DNA of 64,000 bases, from contig NZ_JAPVLU010000018.1 of assembly GCF_027158205.1 (NCBI RefSeq), positions 116,532-180,531 of the forward strand. The letters are read 5' to 3'. This stretch comes from Streptomyces sp. H39-S7. Lineage in GTDB: Bacteria; Actinomycetota; Actinomycetes; Streptomycetales; Streptomycetaceae. The notes beneath the pieces were generated by a model that was given only the letters and a program-made list of their open reading frames with translations, was not told where the DNA came from and did not search any database. A program made the translations under genes and the position numbers. Each line of letters starts with the position of its first letter. Position 1 is the stretch's first letter. Shown in pieces: positions 54,801 through 62,365 of this stretch.

Positions 54801-55064
54801 GGCATCCGCCTCCTGCCAGGTGTGCACCGAGTTCTGCACGGTGAAGCCACCCATGATCAGGGCGACGATGACCGGGATGAGGAGGATGGCGTTCAGCCTC
54901 GTGGCCACCCGCCAGTTGCGCACCGCGAAACGGCTGCCGGAGCCGACGGGCTCCGGGGTGGCGACAGCGGTCGCGTCGGGCACGCCGTCGTACCGCTGGG
55001 GCGGCGTGAAATTGCCCCGGGGGCCTTCCGGGGAGCCCGGCTCTGCTCGCCTCGTGTCCCTCAC
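51879..55064 (-). CDS. cvnA2: Conservon sensor histidine kinase-like protein CvnA (conservon 2)
   Basis: 1061 residues. Two membrane segments (about 55-75 and 380-405) enclose an extracytoplasmic nitrate/nitrite-sensor (NIT)-like helical domain. These are followed by HAMP (about 405-490), a helical dimerisation region with His in FKMDHLATRMRRNGENLL, and a HATPase domain (ELLENATTFSSPQT, HDKGIGL, QRMGLFVVGRLA). The last 400 residues are disordered, rich in Gln, Pro, Asp and Tyr, with repeats of AQDF/GQDF type. The conserved tail GVTPSGLPRRVPKANLV is shared with CvnA1. GTG 55064 chosen (GAGAGG upstream). No response regulator is present. Confidence 0.92.
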   Translation of the reverse strand: MRDTRRAEPGSPEGPRGNFTPPQRYDGVPDATAVATPEPVGSGSRFAVRNWRVATRLNAILLIPVIVALIMGGFTVQNSVHTWQEADAAKRTAILVRAAAGYSHALINERDITVVPLLQGNRSDPVVTGAYAATDAAAEAFDEAVDQMPDSASLERRVEGFRAKEPMLQTIRKAAYTRQLPDKQTEEKYVEVQHPLMELANELSLGTGNITSYGRTLYAISLSKAAESLTRSIGMHILVEGQVPAREKKLQQTALTSYLYLQGIALQEYSGGGTPADAQSLKDAKAAAEKKGKEQLSAAAAQAEAAGQTFVPPPSIEKMVGEIASDKSAKELRAEGITPESWFASNTLAFDAYRTVEQNLADTAVNDAESISSSAKTDAIINAAIVVLALILAFIVAGMMARNMSRSMRKLRNAAFDVAEQRLPGLVDQLSRTDPGRVDTTVVPIPITSHDEIGEVARAFDQVHREAVRLAAEQALLRGNVNAIFTNLSRRNQGLIQRQLTLITDLENNEADPDQLENLFKMDHLATRMRRNGENLLVLAGEEPGRRWNQPVPLVDVLRAAASEVEAYERIELVGIPETDIHGTAVTDLVHLLAELLENATTFSSPQTKVRVTATRLPDGRVMVEIHDKGIGLTAEDFADINHKLADPPTVDVAISQRMGLFVVGRLADRHGVRVQLRPSGEQAGTTSLVMLPEPITHGGGGEDQLPEDDDSDFTVSRIVPEHSTAEFGYQPTAAELGFDDSQYERTDQSAFTIGGVPGQLDPVGRSLLREERRAQLEASASERPEDVAMFGDVPQQREPQSPQGYEPQYDGGYSEGQDFQGQGYPAQDFPAQDFQGQDFAAQGFGGQDEYNSQASYQQPGSYEPDWQQDFPAQPAPSGPSAPPVLDDWAQPVAHHDQQVPDSVPGTPFEAPESVGSPSLTDAGLPRRDRQWPQPDQAAAEPAAQPVPQPDPEPEQAPEEAETDWRSQNDQHWQRAEQVREPKAGGVTPSGLPRRVPKANLVAGTAQQTPQGGPQVSRAPEDVRGRLSNLRRGVQQGRTAGTDTNGQAPGNHHGGPQNQER
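52520..52640 (-). repeat. Degenerate QDF repeat region in CvnA2
   Basis: The encoded segment has consecutive short units such as EGQDFQGQGYPAQDFPAQDF, a low-complexity tract of period 5-6 residues that varies in length between relatives of such proteins. Confidence 0.6.
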
Positions 55065-55376
55065 TTGACCAACAACCTCTCGGCGACAACACAGCAAAGT
55101 GCCGTTACTACTCTCGGGTTCTGCGAATTTCAGCACGTCATGGGGGTACTAGCCAAACGTCGTACAAAGCGCAACCAACAGTCGAACACGCCGACATAAA
55201 TGGGGCATACGGTCTTCGGCGTACGATTTCGCACGGCTGGTATCACCCCAACGGAGCCGATCGAGCGCGGGGGGTGTTCGCCGCCCGCCGATTCTCTGTC
55301 GAAACGTTATGAACGCAAGAACCGGCCGTGTCAAATGACACAGCCGGTCCTCGTGACAACTGGCAACCATGAAGGC
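55065..55376. other. Intergenic region between conservons
   Basis: 312 bp without a convincing gene. It holds the cvn1 terminator at 55321-55348 and, nearer cvnA2, an unusually A/T-rich stretch (about 55130-55240), presumably the cvn2 promoter and leader. No clear -35/-10 pair could be fixed. Confidence 0.6.
55321..55348 (-). terminator. Conservon 1 terminator
   Basis: ACCGGCCGTGTCA and TGACACAGCCGGT pair with one mismatch around an AA loop, 29 bp after the cvnD1 stop on the minus strand. It separates the two conservons into independent transcripts. Confidence 0.75.
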
Positions 55377-55982
55377 TTACTTCAGTCGCGCCAGCAACGC
55401 GTGCTCCACGAGCGTGATCAACGCGCTCTTCGCCTCGCCGCGGTGCCGGGCGTCCGTGGTGATGATCGGTGCCTCGGGCCCGATCTGCAGGGCCTCGCGC
55501 ACCTCCTCCGGCCGGTAGGGCTGGTGGCCCTCGAAACCGTTGAGGGCGACGACGAACGGCAGGCCGCTGTTCTCGAAGTAGTCCACGGCCGGGAAGCAGT
55601 CCGCCAGCCGTCGCGTGTCGACCAGCACGACGGCGCCGATCGCCCCGCGCACCAGGTCGTCCCACATGAACCAGAAGCGGTCCTGGCCCGGCGTACCGAA
55701 CAGGTACAGGATCAGGTCGTCATCGAGGGTGATACGGCCGAAGTCCATCGCCACCGTGGTGGTCGTCTTGTCCTGGACGTGGCTGAGGTCGTCGATCCCG
55801 GCCGACGCGGAGGTCATGACGGCCTCCGTGCGCAGCGGGTTGATCTCCGAGACCGCGCCGACGAACGTGGTCTTGCCCACGCCGAAGCCGCCCGCCACCA
55901 CGATCTTGGCCGAGGTGGTGGACCGGGCCACAGGCGGGCCGTAAGCCGCCTGCGGTTGCGGTCTAGAGCTTGCGAAGTCCAC
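55377..55982 (-). CDS. cvnD1: Conservon GTP-binding protein CvnD (conservon 1)
   Basis: 201 residues, Ras/MglA-like GTPase with GGFGVGKTT, LFGTPGQDRFWFMWD and NGFEGH. Nearly the same as CvnD2 through the core; the N-terminal 20 residues differ (Pro/Gln/Ala-rich). GTG 55982 overlaps the cvnC1 end by 20 bp, the same arrangement as in conservon 2. Confidence 0.93.
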   Translation of the reverse strand: MDFASSRPQPQAAYGPPVARSTTSAKIVVAGGFGVGKTTFVGAVSEINPLRTEAVMTSASAGIDDLSHVQDKTTTTVAMDFGRITLDDDLILYLFGTPGQDRFWFMWDDLVRGAIGAVVLVDTRRLADCFPAVDYFENSGLPFVVALNGFEGHQPYRPEEVREALQIGPEAPIITTDARHRGEAKSALITLVEHALLARLK

Positions 55983-56370
55983 TGAGCACCCTTTCGAGCA
56001 GTGTCACATCAGGCTGTCCGCCGGCCTCGCCACTGCCCGGCTGGTGAATAGCGACCATGCCGGCCTCTGCGAGGTCGGCCACGAGAATGCGGGCCACACC
56101 GAGCGGGAATCCAAGCAGCGCGGAGATCTCCGCGACCGACTTGATCTCCCGGCAGAGGTGGCAGATCCGCTGGTGTTCGGGGAGCAGCCCCTGGTACTGG
56201 CCCGCGTCGGCGGTAGTGCTGACCAGCGCCTCTATGGCGAGCTGGTAGCGGGGCCGGGTACGGCCACCGGTCATGGCGTACGGCCGCACCAGCGGCTGGT
56301 CGCCTTCATCCCCGTACGGCGCGTGGTGGGACGCGCCGTACGGGCCCGGCGAGGCGGGTGGCGGGGTCAT
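55963..56370 (-). CDS. cvnC1: Conservon DUF742 protein CvnC (conservon 1)
   Basis: 135 residues with the DUF742 domain (LVRPYAMTGGRTRPRYQLAIEALVSTTADAG ... CREIKSVAEISALLGFPLGVARILVADLAEAGMV). ATG 56370 has GGAGGA 6 bases upstream; the frame continues to 56418 without a better start. Shorter N-terminal tail than CvnC2. Confidence 0.93.
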   Translation of the reverse strand: MTPPPASPGPYGASHHAPYGDEGDQPLVRPYAMTGGRTRPRYQLAIEALVSTTADAGQYQGLLPEHQRICHLCREIKSVAEISALLGFPLGVARILVADLAEAGMVAIHQPGSGEAGGQPDVTLLERVLSGLRKL

Positions 56371-56446
56371 GAGGGTCCTCCGTGTCCGGGCAAAACGGTC
56401 TCGGTGCAGGAAGTACACATCGTGCGGAAAAGCGTGAGCGGGGCAG

Positions 56447-56869
56447 TCAGTGCAGCAGACTGCCCTGGAGTTCGGAGCGCAGGTCAGGGGTGAGGACGGT
56501 CCCGGCCCGGTCGACGAGCAGGGCCATCTCGTAGCCCACGAGGCCGATGTCGCACTCGGGGTGGGCCAGTACGGCGATCGACGAACCCTCCGAGACGGAC
56601 ATGATGAAGAGGAATCCGCGTTCCATCTCGACGACCGTCTGGTTGACAGCGCCGCCTTCGAAGATGCGGGAGGCTCCGGCGGTGAGCGAGGTCAGGCCGG
56701 AGGCGACGGCGGCGAGCTGGTCGGCGCGGTCGCGAGGGAAGCCCTCGGACATCGCGAGCAGCAGGCCGTCGGCAGAGACCACCACCGTGTGGGACACCCC
56801 AGGGGTGTTGTCCACGAAGTTGGTGATCAACCAGTTCAGGTTCTGTGCCGCCTGGCTCATCGCACTCAA
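56447..56869 (-). CDS. cvnB1: Conservon roadblock/LC7 protein CvnB (conservon 1)
   Basis: 140 residues, 137 of them the same as CvnB2. TTG 56869 directly follows the cvnA1 stop with GGAG 6 bases upstream; ATG 56860 is the alternative. It is the GTPase-activating or exchange partner of CvnD by analogy with MglB. Confidence 0.94.
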   Translation of the reverse strand: MSAMSQAAQNLNWLITNFVDNTPGVSHTVVVSADGLLLAMSEGFPRDRADQLAAVASGLTSLTAGASRIFEGGAVNQTVVEMERGFLFIMSVSEGSSIAVLAHPECDIGLVGYEMALLVDRAGTVLTPDLRSELQGSLLH

Positions 56870-59800
56870 CTAACGCTCCTGATTATTCGTGCCGAAGCCC
56901 CGGCCGTCGGTGTTGCCATTGCCTGCTTCACGGCCCTGCTGAATGCCGCGCCGGAGGTTCGTCAGCCGGCCGCGCACATCGTCGGGCGCCCGGGAGACCT
57001 GCGGACCGCCCTGCGGCGCCTGCGGGGGAGTGGCCCCGCCTGCGACCAGGTTGGCCTTGGGCACCCGGCGTGGCAGACCGGAGGGAGTGACCCCGCCCGC
57101 CGACGGCTCGCGGACCTGCTCGGCCCGCTGCCGCAGTTCGTCGTTGGGAGAGGTACGCCAGTTCGGCGTCTCCCGGGGAGCCGGCTGGGTCGGCTGGGCC
57201 GGGGAGACCGGCCGCGCCTGCACCGGAGCCGGGGCGGGCTGTTCCGCCCGGACCCGCTGGGGCTGCTGCTGCGGCTGGGCCGCCGGCAGCGGCTGCTGCT
57301 GGGCCGGCGGCGTCTGCCGGGGCTGCGGAGCGGGACGGACCGGAGCGGCGGGTGCCTGCGCGGTGGGTGCGGCGGGCGCCGCCCGTTCCACGTGCACCTG
57401 CTGCATCCGCTCGGCCTGACCGGTACGGAACCAGTCGGACTCGATCGACGCGAAGATCGGCGTGGGCTCGTCACCGCGCGACGGGGCCGGCGGCAGCGCC
57501 ATCGGCTCGGAGGCCGGCGGCAGCTGCGGCTCGAGACCGCGGTTGGGCTGCGGGTACCCCTGCTGCTGGTTGCCCTGCTGCTGGTTCACCCGGCCGTTCT
57601 GCGACGGCTGGCCCTGCTGCGGCGGCCGGTTGCCCTGGAAACCGCCGTCGGCCGGCCCGCCGCGCTGCGGCAGACCCTGCGCCGGGACGTTCTGGCCCGG
57701 GTATGGCTCGGTCAGCGACCGGTCGCCCGCCGGGGGGTTGCCGACCACCGGGAACTGCCCGGTGTCGGTCCGGCCGTCGGGGTAACCGGCGCCGGGGCCG
57801 GCCTGGAGGCCGCCGCCCGGCAGCGGGAACTCGCCGGTGCCGCTGTTGTCGGGCTGGGGACGCTGGAACTCACCGGTGGACTCCGGCTGGTACCCGTCGG
57901 GGCGAGCCCCGCCGCGTGCCGGGGCCGGGCCCGGTGCTCCGCCGAAGACGTCGGAGCGGAAGCCGCCGGGGCCCGCGTCCTGCGCGGTGGGCGCGGGGTA
58001 CGGGTTGGAGGTCGGCGAGAACGGGTCGCTGAGCGGCAGACCGGCGTCCTGGCGGGATCCGGCGCCGGGACTCGGGCGCTGGTAGTCGCCCCGCGGCGGC
58101 TGCTGCTGCTGCTGCGGGCGGGAGCCGGGCGGCGGACCGTCGAAGTCGGGGCGCTCGAACCTGGCGGTGGACTCCACGTCCTCGTGGCCGCGCGGAGCGT
58201 CCATCGCCGGACCGCGGCCGACCGGGGCGGGCGGGAAGCCCTGCTGCTGGTTCCCGCCGCGCTGCGGCTGGCCCTGCGGGGGCTGCTGCTGGCCGCCCTG
58301 GGCCCAGCTGGGTCCCGCGGGCTGCGGCTGGCCGTTCTGCTGGCCACCGCGCCGGGTGCCGGTGCCGGGCTGGCCACCGGGGCCTGCCGGGCCGGAGTTG
58401 AGCGCCGGGCGCTGCCCGCCGCCCGCGACCTGGCCGCGCTGCGGCGGCCGGCCGACCTGTCCCGCGGGACCGGCGGGGGCACCGAAGGCGTTGGTGGCGG
58501 GGGCGCCGGGGCCGTTGGGCGTACCCGGCATGCCCGTCGCGATGGGGCCGCGCTTGCCGGCGGCCGCGTTCTTGGCGTTCTGGCCGCCCTGCGTGACGTC
58601 CACCGGCAGCATGACGAGCGCGGTGGTGCCACCGGAGTCGGACGGGCGCAGCTGGATGCGGATGCCGTGTCGCAGGGACAGGCGGCCGACCACGAACAGG
58701 CCCATGCGGCGGGAGACCGAGACATCCACGGTCGGCGGGTTCGCGAGCCGCTCGTTGATGTCCGACAGGTCCTCGGGCGAGAGCCCGATGCCGGTGTCGT
58801 GGATCTCGATCAGCACCCGGCCGTCCGGCAGCGCGTGGCCGGTGACCTTCACCTTGGTCTGCGGGGAGGAGAACGACGTGGCGTTCTCCAGCAGCTCGGC
58901 GAGCAGGTGGACGAGGTCGTTGACGATACGGCCGGTGACCTCGGCGGCGGGCACCGAGGTGAGCTCGATGCGCTCGTACTGCTCCACCTCGGACGCGGCG
59001 GCGCGGAGCACGTCGACCAGCGGCACGGGGCGGGTCCAGCGGCGGCCCGGCTCCTCACCGGCGAGGACGAGGAGGTTCTCGCCGTTCCGGCGCATACGGG
59101 TCGCGAGGTGGTCGAGCTTGAAGAGGCTGGACAGCTGGTCCGGGTCGGCCTCGCGGCTCTCCAGTTCGGAGATGAGCGAGAGCTGGCGCTGGATGAGCCC
59201 CTGGCTGCGGCGCGAGAGGTTGGTGAACATCGCGTTGACGTTCCCTCGCAGGAGCGCCTGCTCGGCGGCGAGCCGGACGGCCTCGCTGTGGACCTCGTCG
59301 AACGCGCGGGCCACCTGGCCGATCTCGTCCCGGCTGTGGATGCCGATCGAGACGACGGAGGTGTCGACGTCCTGCGGGTCGGACTCCGACAGCTGCTTGA
59401 CCAGCTCGGGCAGCCGCTTCTGGGCGACGTCCTGGGCGGTCTCCTGCAGCCGGCGCAGCGAGCGGATCATGGAGCGGGCCACGATGAAGGCGCCGACGAC
59501 GGCGACACCGAGCACGATCAGGATGATCGCACCGTCGATGATCGCCTGGCGCTGGGCCTCGCCGCGCAGCTTGAGGGCCTGCTGCTGCATCTCGTTGAGC
59601 AGCGACCGCTCGATGTTGGTCATCGCCTGGATCTTGCTGCGGGCGGCGTCGTCCCAGTCGCGGTAGGTGGCGCCGCTGTCCGAGAAGGTGTTGATGCCGC
59701 TCTTGGAGTTCAGGATCCGGGCGGCGGTGGTGTCGTGGTTCTTGATCGTGTCGTTGCCGCCCTCGAGGGGGGCCATCAGCTCGGCGTAGTCGCTCGTCGA

Positions 59801-60703
59801 GTCGCCGATGTTGTAGATCTTCTGGAACCGGGTCAGCGCGGTCTTCTCGGACTGCGCGGCGGCCCTGGCGTACTGCCAGTCGTTCTCCGAGATCGTGACG
59901 CCGGCCTGCGGGGCGAGCGCGGCGCTGATCACCGCGCGCTGGATGGACTCGAACTCCTTGGCGGAGGAGAACGCGGCCAGCGCGCGGGTGCTGCGGATCA
60001 TCTCCTGGTTGCTGGTCGCCTGCGCCATGTCCTGGGACAGCGCGAGCAGCGACTGGATCAGCGAGTCGTACTTGTTGACCGTCAGCGCGATGTACTGCGG
60101 CTGCTGGTACGCCTGGTCGCGGATCTCGTTGATGCTGCCGAGCTGCTGCTCGATGGCGAGCAGGGTGGCGCGCACACCGACGAAGACCTGGTCGTTCGGG
60201 TCGACGTCGTCGGTGGTGGTCTGGAAGACCTTGCGGTAGCGGTCGGTCGCCTCACGAGAGGCGCCGACGGCGTCGTCGCTCTTGCCGGTGCCCGAGGACA
60301 TCGGTCCCGCGGAGCGGTCCCGTTCCTCCTGCAGGGCGCCGGCGAGGTCCGTCGCGTGCTCGGTGATCTCGGTGAGCTGCTTCATGTGCTCGAGCTGGGC
60401 GATGTTGTCCAGCGAGCTGGAGATTCGCAGCGCACCCAGCGAGGTGGCCGCGACCACCGGCAGGGCGAGCAGAGAGATCAGACGGGTGCTGATCCTCCAG
60501 TTGCGCATGGCTATTCGGGGGCCTGGCTTACCGACACCGCCCGTGATCCGGCCGGCGTCGATGCCGCTGTGCGTGCTTGAGCGTCCGGCGGCCGCGGTGT
60601 TCACGGCGTCGTCGGATCGCTGCGGCGACGGACCGCTGTCTGCTCCGCCGGGCTGCTCCGGGTCGCCCGCAGCGCCGCTGTCCCTCTTGAAACGTCCCTG
60701 CAC
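56870..60703 (-). CDS. cvnA1: Conservon sensor histidine kinase-like protein CvnA (conservon 1)
   Basis: About 1277 residues. Membrane segment near 80-100, NIT-type sensor domain (about 105-390), second membrane segment (about 400-420), HAMP, helical region with FKLDHLATRMRRNGENLL, HATPase domain (ELLENATSFSSPQT, HDTGIGLSPED, SRRMGLFVVGRL). These are followed by some 570 residues of Pro/Gln/Gly-rich disordered tail ending with the shared GVTPSGLPRRVPKANLV segment. Start taken as GTG 60703 (MQGRFKRDSG), with AGAGG upstream; ATG 60739 is also in frame. First gene of conservon 1; in S. coelicolor conservon 1 influences antibiotic production and development (from memory). Confidence 0.92.
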   Translation of the reverse strand: MQGRFKRDSGAAGDPEQPGGADSGPSPQRSDDAVNTAAAGRSSTHSGIDAGRITGGVGKPGPRIAMRNWRISTRLISLLALPVVAATSLGALRISSSLDNIAQLEHMKQLTEITEHATDLAGALQEERDRSAGPMSSGTGKSDDAVGASREATDRYRKVFQTTTDDVDPNDQVFVGVRATLLAIEQQLGSINEIRDQAYQQPQYIALTVNKYDSLIQSLLALSQDMAQATSNQEMIRSTRALAAFSSAKEFESIQRAVISAALAPQAGVTISENDWQYARAAAQSEKTALTRFQKIYNIGDSTSDYAELMAPLEGGNDTIKNHDTTAARILNSKSGINTFSDSGATYRDWDDAARSKIQAMTNIERSLLNEMQQQALKLRGEAQRQAIIDGAIILIVLGVAVVGAFIVARSMIRSLRRLQETAQDVAQKRLPELVKQLSESDPQDVDTSVVSIGIHSRDEIGQVARAFDEVHSEAVRLAAEQALLRGNVNAMFTNLSRRSQGLIQRQLSLISELESREADPDQLSSLFKLDHLATRMRRNGENLLVLAGEEPGRRWTRPVPLVDVLRAAASEVEQYERIELTSVPAAEVTGRIVNDLVHLLAELLENATSFSSPQTKVKVTGHALPDGRVLIEIHDTGIGLSPEDLSDINERLANPPTVDVSVSRRMGLFVVGRLSLRHGIRIQLRPSDSGGTTALVMLPVDVTQGGQNAKNAAAGKRGPIATGMPGTPNGPGAPATNAFGAPAGPAGQVGRPPQRGQVAGGGQRPALNSGPAGPGGQPGTGTRRGGQQNGQPQPAGPSWAQGGQQQPPQGQPQRGGNQQQGFPPAPVGRGPAMDAPRGHEDVESTARFERPDFDGPPPGSRPQQQQQPPRGDYQRPSPGAGSRQDAGLPLSDPFSPTSNPYPAPTAQDAGPGGFRSDVFGGAPGPAPARGGARPDGYQPESTGEFQRPQPDNSGTGEFPLPGGGLQAGPGAGYPDGRTDTGQFPVVGNPPAGDRSLTEPYPGQNVPAQGLPQRGGPADGGFQGNRPPQQGQPSQNGRVNQQQGNQQQGYPQPNRGLEPQLPPASEPMALPPAPSRGDEPTPIFASIESDWFRTGQAERMQQVHVERAAPAAPTAQAPAAPVRPAPQPRQTPPAQQQPLPAAQPQQQPQRVRAEQPAPAPVQARPVSPAQPTQPAPRETPNWRTSPNDELRQRAEQVREPSAGGVTPSGLPRRVPKANLVAGGATPPQAPQGGPQVSRAPDDVRGRLTNLRRGIQQGREAGNGNTDGRGFGTNNQER

Positions 60704-61306
60704 TAGCGTCGCAACCTCTGGACCAGGCGTCCCCCGCATGTGCGGCGGGACGGTGTCGAGTCATGGGGGCCCCGGTGATCCCGGAGTAGGGATGACCGAC
60801 GATGCCCTTCACCGCCACTCGATGCTCGTACGCGCCCCCTGACGCGCTGGCTTCGATTGATGTGGTGGTCCGGGGAATTCCAGCACAGTGCAGGATCTCC
60901 AACAAGGCCCGCAGCCCAGTCAATGGAATGAGTGACTCAATGCGTCGGTCCGGGCACGGAGGGTTCAGGTCCGTTTCGGAGAAAGCCCGCGATTCTGGAA
61001 CTTTTGGGCACTCAGGGGTGCTCCGGGCAGGTCGCCCCGCGTGCGACAGGGTGCCGGACCAAGTCCGTGAAATACCGGAATGTCCGCTTGGTACACCCTT
61101 GCGGGTGGTCCGATTCGGGTCGAATGTCGGGTAGTTCGTGAGCAAAATCACAGCACGATCGTTGCCTGGGCAGCGGAAAACGGGGAACTGTCGCCACTAG
61201 CCTGGATCTTTACGCACGGCAGCGTTCTGTAAACCAGCGCACCCAGGTGAATCCGCAGACCCGCGTCGCAACCGGCGCCCCGAACCCCCTGAGGCCCAGA
61301 CACCCC
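60704..61306. other. Long intergenic region upstream of cvnA1
   Basis: About 600 bp with no supportable gene on either strand. It contains a perfect palindrome TGAGTGACTCA (60929-60939) and lower G+C than the flanking genes. It should hold the cvnA1 promoter (-) and the promoter of the small + gene (a TAGCCT box at 61198-61203 is a candidate). Confidence 0.6.
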
Positions 61307-61489
61307 ATGAAGACCACCATGCTGTTCCGCCCGATCGCCAACCCGCGCCGCACCACCCTCATGCACCTCAAGGATGCCGAGGAGCTGCAGGCGCCCGTGA
61401 TCGCGGCCGAGGACATCATCGGCGACGTGCTGCCGCAGCAGACGGCCAACCCGCGCCGCACGATCCTGGTGGACGCGCCCACCGTCTGA
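61307..61489 (+). CDS. 60-residue peptide with duplicated ANPRRTxL motif
   Basis: 60 residues beginning MKTTMLFRPIANPRRTTLMH and ending TANPRRTILVDAPTV, so ANPRRT(T/I)L occurs at both ends (about residues 11-18 and 47-54) around an acidic helical middle (DAEELQAPVIAAEDIIGDVL). No Cys and no signal peptide. ATG 61307 has a weak site, TGAGG, 12 bases upstream; the frame is open from 61247. I do not recognise a family. It stands alone between conservon 1 and the FAH-gltX pair. Confidence 0.6.
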   Translation: MKTTMLFRPIANPRRTTLMHLKDAEELQAPVIAAEDIIGDVLPQQTANPRRTILVDAPTV

Positions 61490-61582
61490 CCCGCAGCGCG
61501 GGGGAAATCAGCCGGGAGCCCCGGGGCCTCACGTTAACCTGGAGCGATCCAGTCTTCGGCCAGTGAGGGGCAGCAGCTTCCC

Positions 61583-62365
61583 GTGCGCATCGCCAGGTTC
61601 TCCATCGACGGCAATGTCGCCTTCGGCGCGGTCGAGGGCGACCCGACCGTCCCCGACGGTCTCGTCCTCGACATCATCAAGGGCATCCCGTTCGCCGAGT
61701 TCGAGCTCTCCGGCACCAAGGTGCCGCTGAACAAGGTCCGGCTCCTTCCGCCGGTGCTCCCCAACAAGGTCGTGGCCATCGGCCGCAACTACGCCGAACA
61801 CGCCGCGGAACTGGGCAACGAGGTCCCCGCGGTCCCGGTCGCCTTCTTCAAGCCGTCCACTTCCGTGGTCGGTTCCGGTGACCCGATCGTGTACCCCTCG
61901 TTCTCGAACGAGGTGCACCACGAGGCGGAGCTGGCCGTCGTGATCAGCCGGCTGTGCCGCGAGGTCCCGCGCGAACGCGTCAAGGACGTCATCCTCGGCT
62001 ACACCTGCGCCAACGACGTCACCGCACGCGACGCGCAGCGCACCGAGGGCCAGTGGGCCCGCGCCAAGGGCTTCGACTCCGCGTGCCCCCTCGGCCCCTG
62101 GATCGAGACCGAGCTGGACCCCTCGGACCTCGCCATCACGGCGACGGTCAACGGCGAACTGCGCCAGGCGGGCCGGACCAGCCAGATGGTCCGCTCGATC
62201 GAGGACCTGATCGTGCACATCACCGAGGCGATGACCCTGCTCCCGGGCGACGTCATCCTCACCGGCACCCCGGCAGGCGTCGGACCGCTCAACGTCGGCG
62301 ACGAGGTCGCCGTCTCCATCGAAGGCATCGGCACTCTCACCAACAAGGTGATCAAGCGTGGCTAG
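61583..62365 (+). CDS. Fumarylacetoacetate hydrolase family protein
   Basis: 260 residues, FAH fold. GRNYAEHAAELG, KPSTSVVG, HHEAELAVVI (metal Glu pair), GYTCANDVTARDAQ, GFDSACPLGPW and TGTPAGVGPL are all present. Members hydrolyse or decarboxylate acylpyruvates (FahD1 type, oxaloacetate decarboxylase) or hydrate 2-oxo dienoates; specificity cannot be fixed. GTG 61583 follows AGGGG. Overlaps gltX by 8 bp, so the two are co-transcribed. Confidence 0.92.
   Translation: MRIARFSIDGNVAFGAVEGDPTVPDGLVLDIIKGIPFAEFELSGTKVPLNKVRLLPPVLPNKVVAIGRNYAEHAAELGNEVPAVPVAFFKPSTSVVGSGDPIVYPSFSNEVHHEAELAVVISRLCREVPRERVKDVILGYTCANDVTARDAQRTEGQWARAKGFDSACPLGPWIETELDPSDLAITATVNGELRQAGRTSQMVRSIEDLIVHITEAMTLLPGDVILTGTPAGVGPLNVGDEVAVSIEGIGTLTNKVIKRG

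Noticed and set aside
60929..60939. TGAGTGACTCA palindrome as a known operator
   Set aside because: It is a perfect palindrome but does not match BldD, LexA, Zur or DasR consensus sequences, so no regulator can be named.
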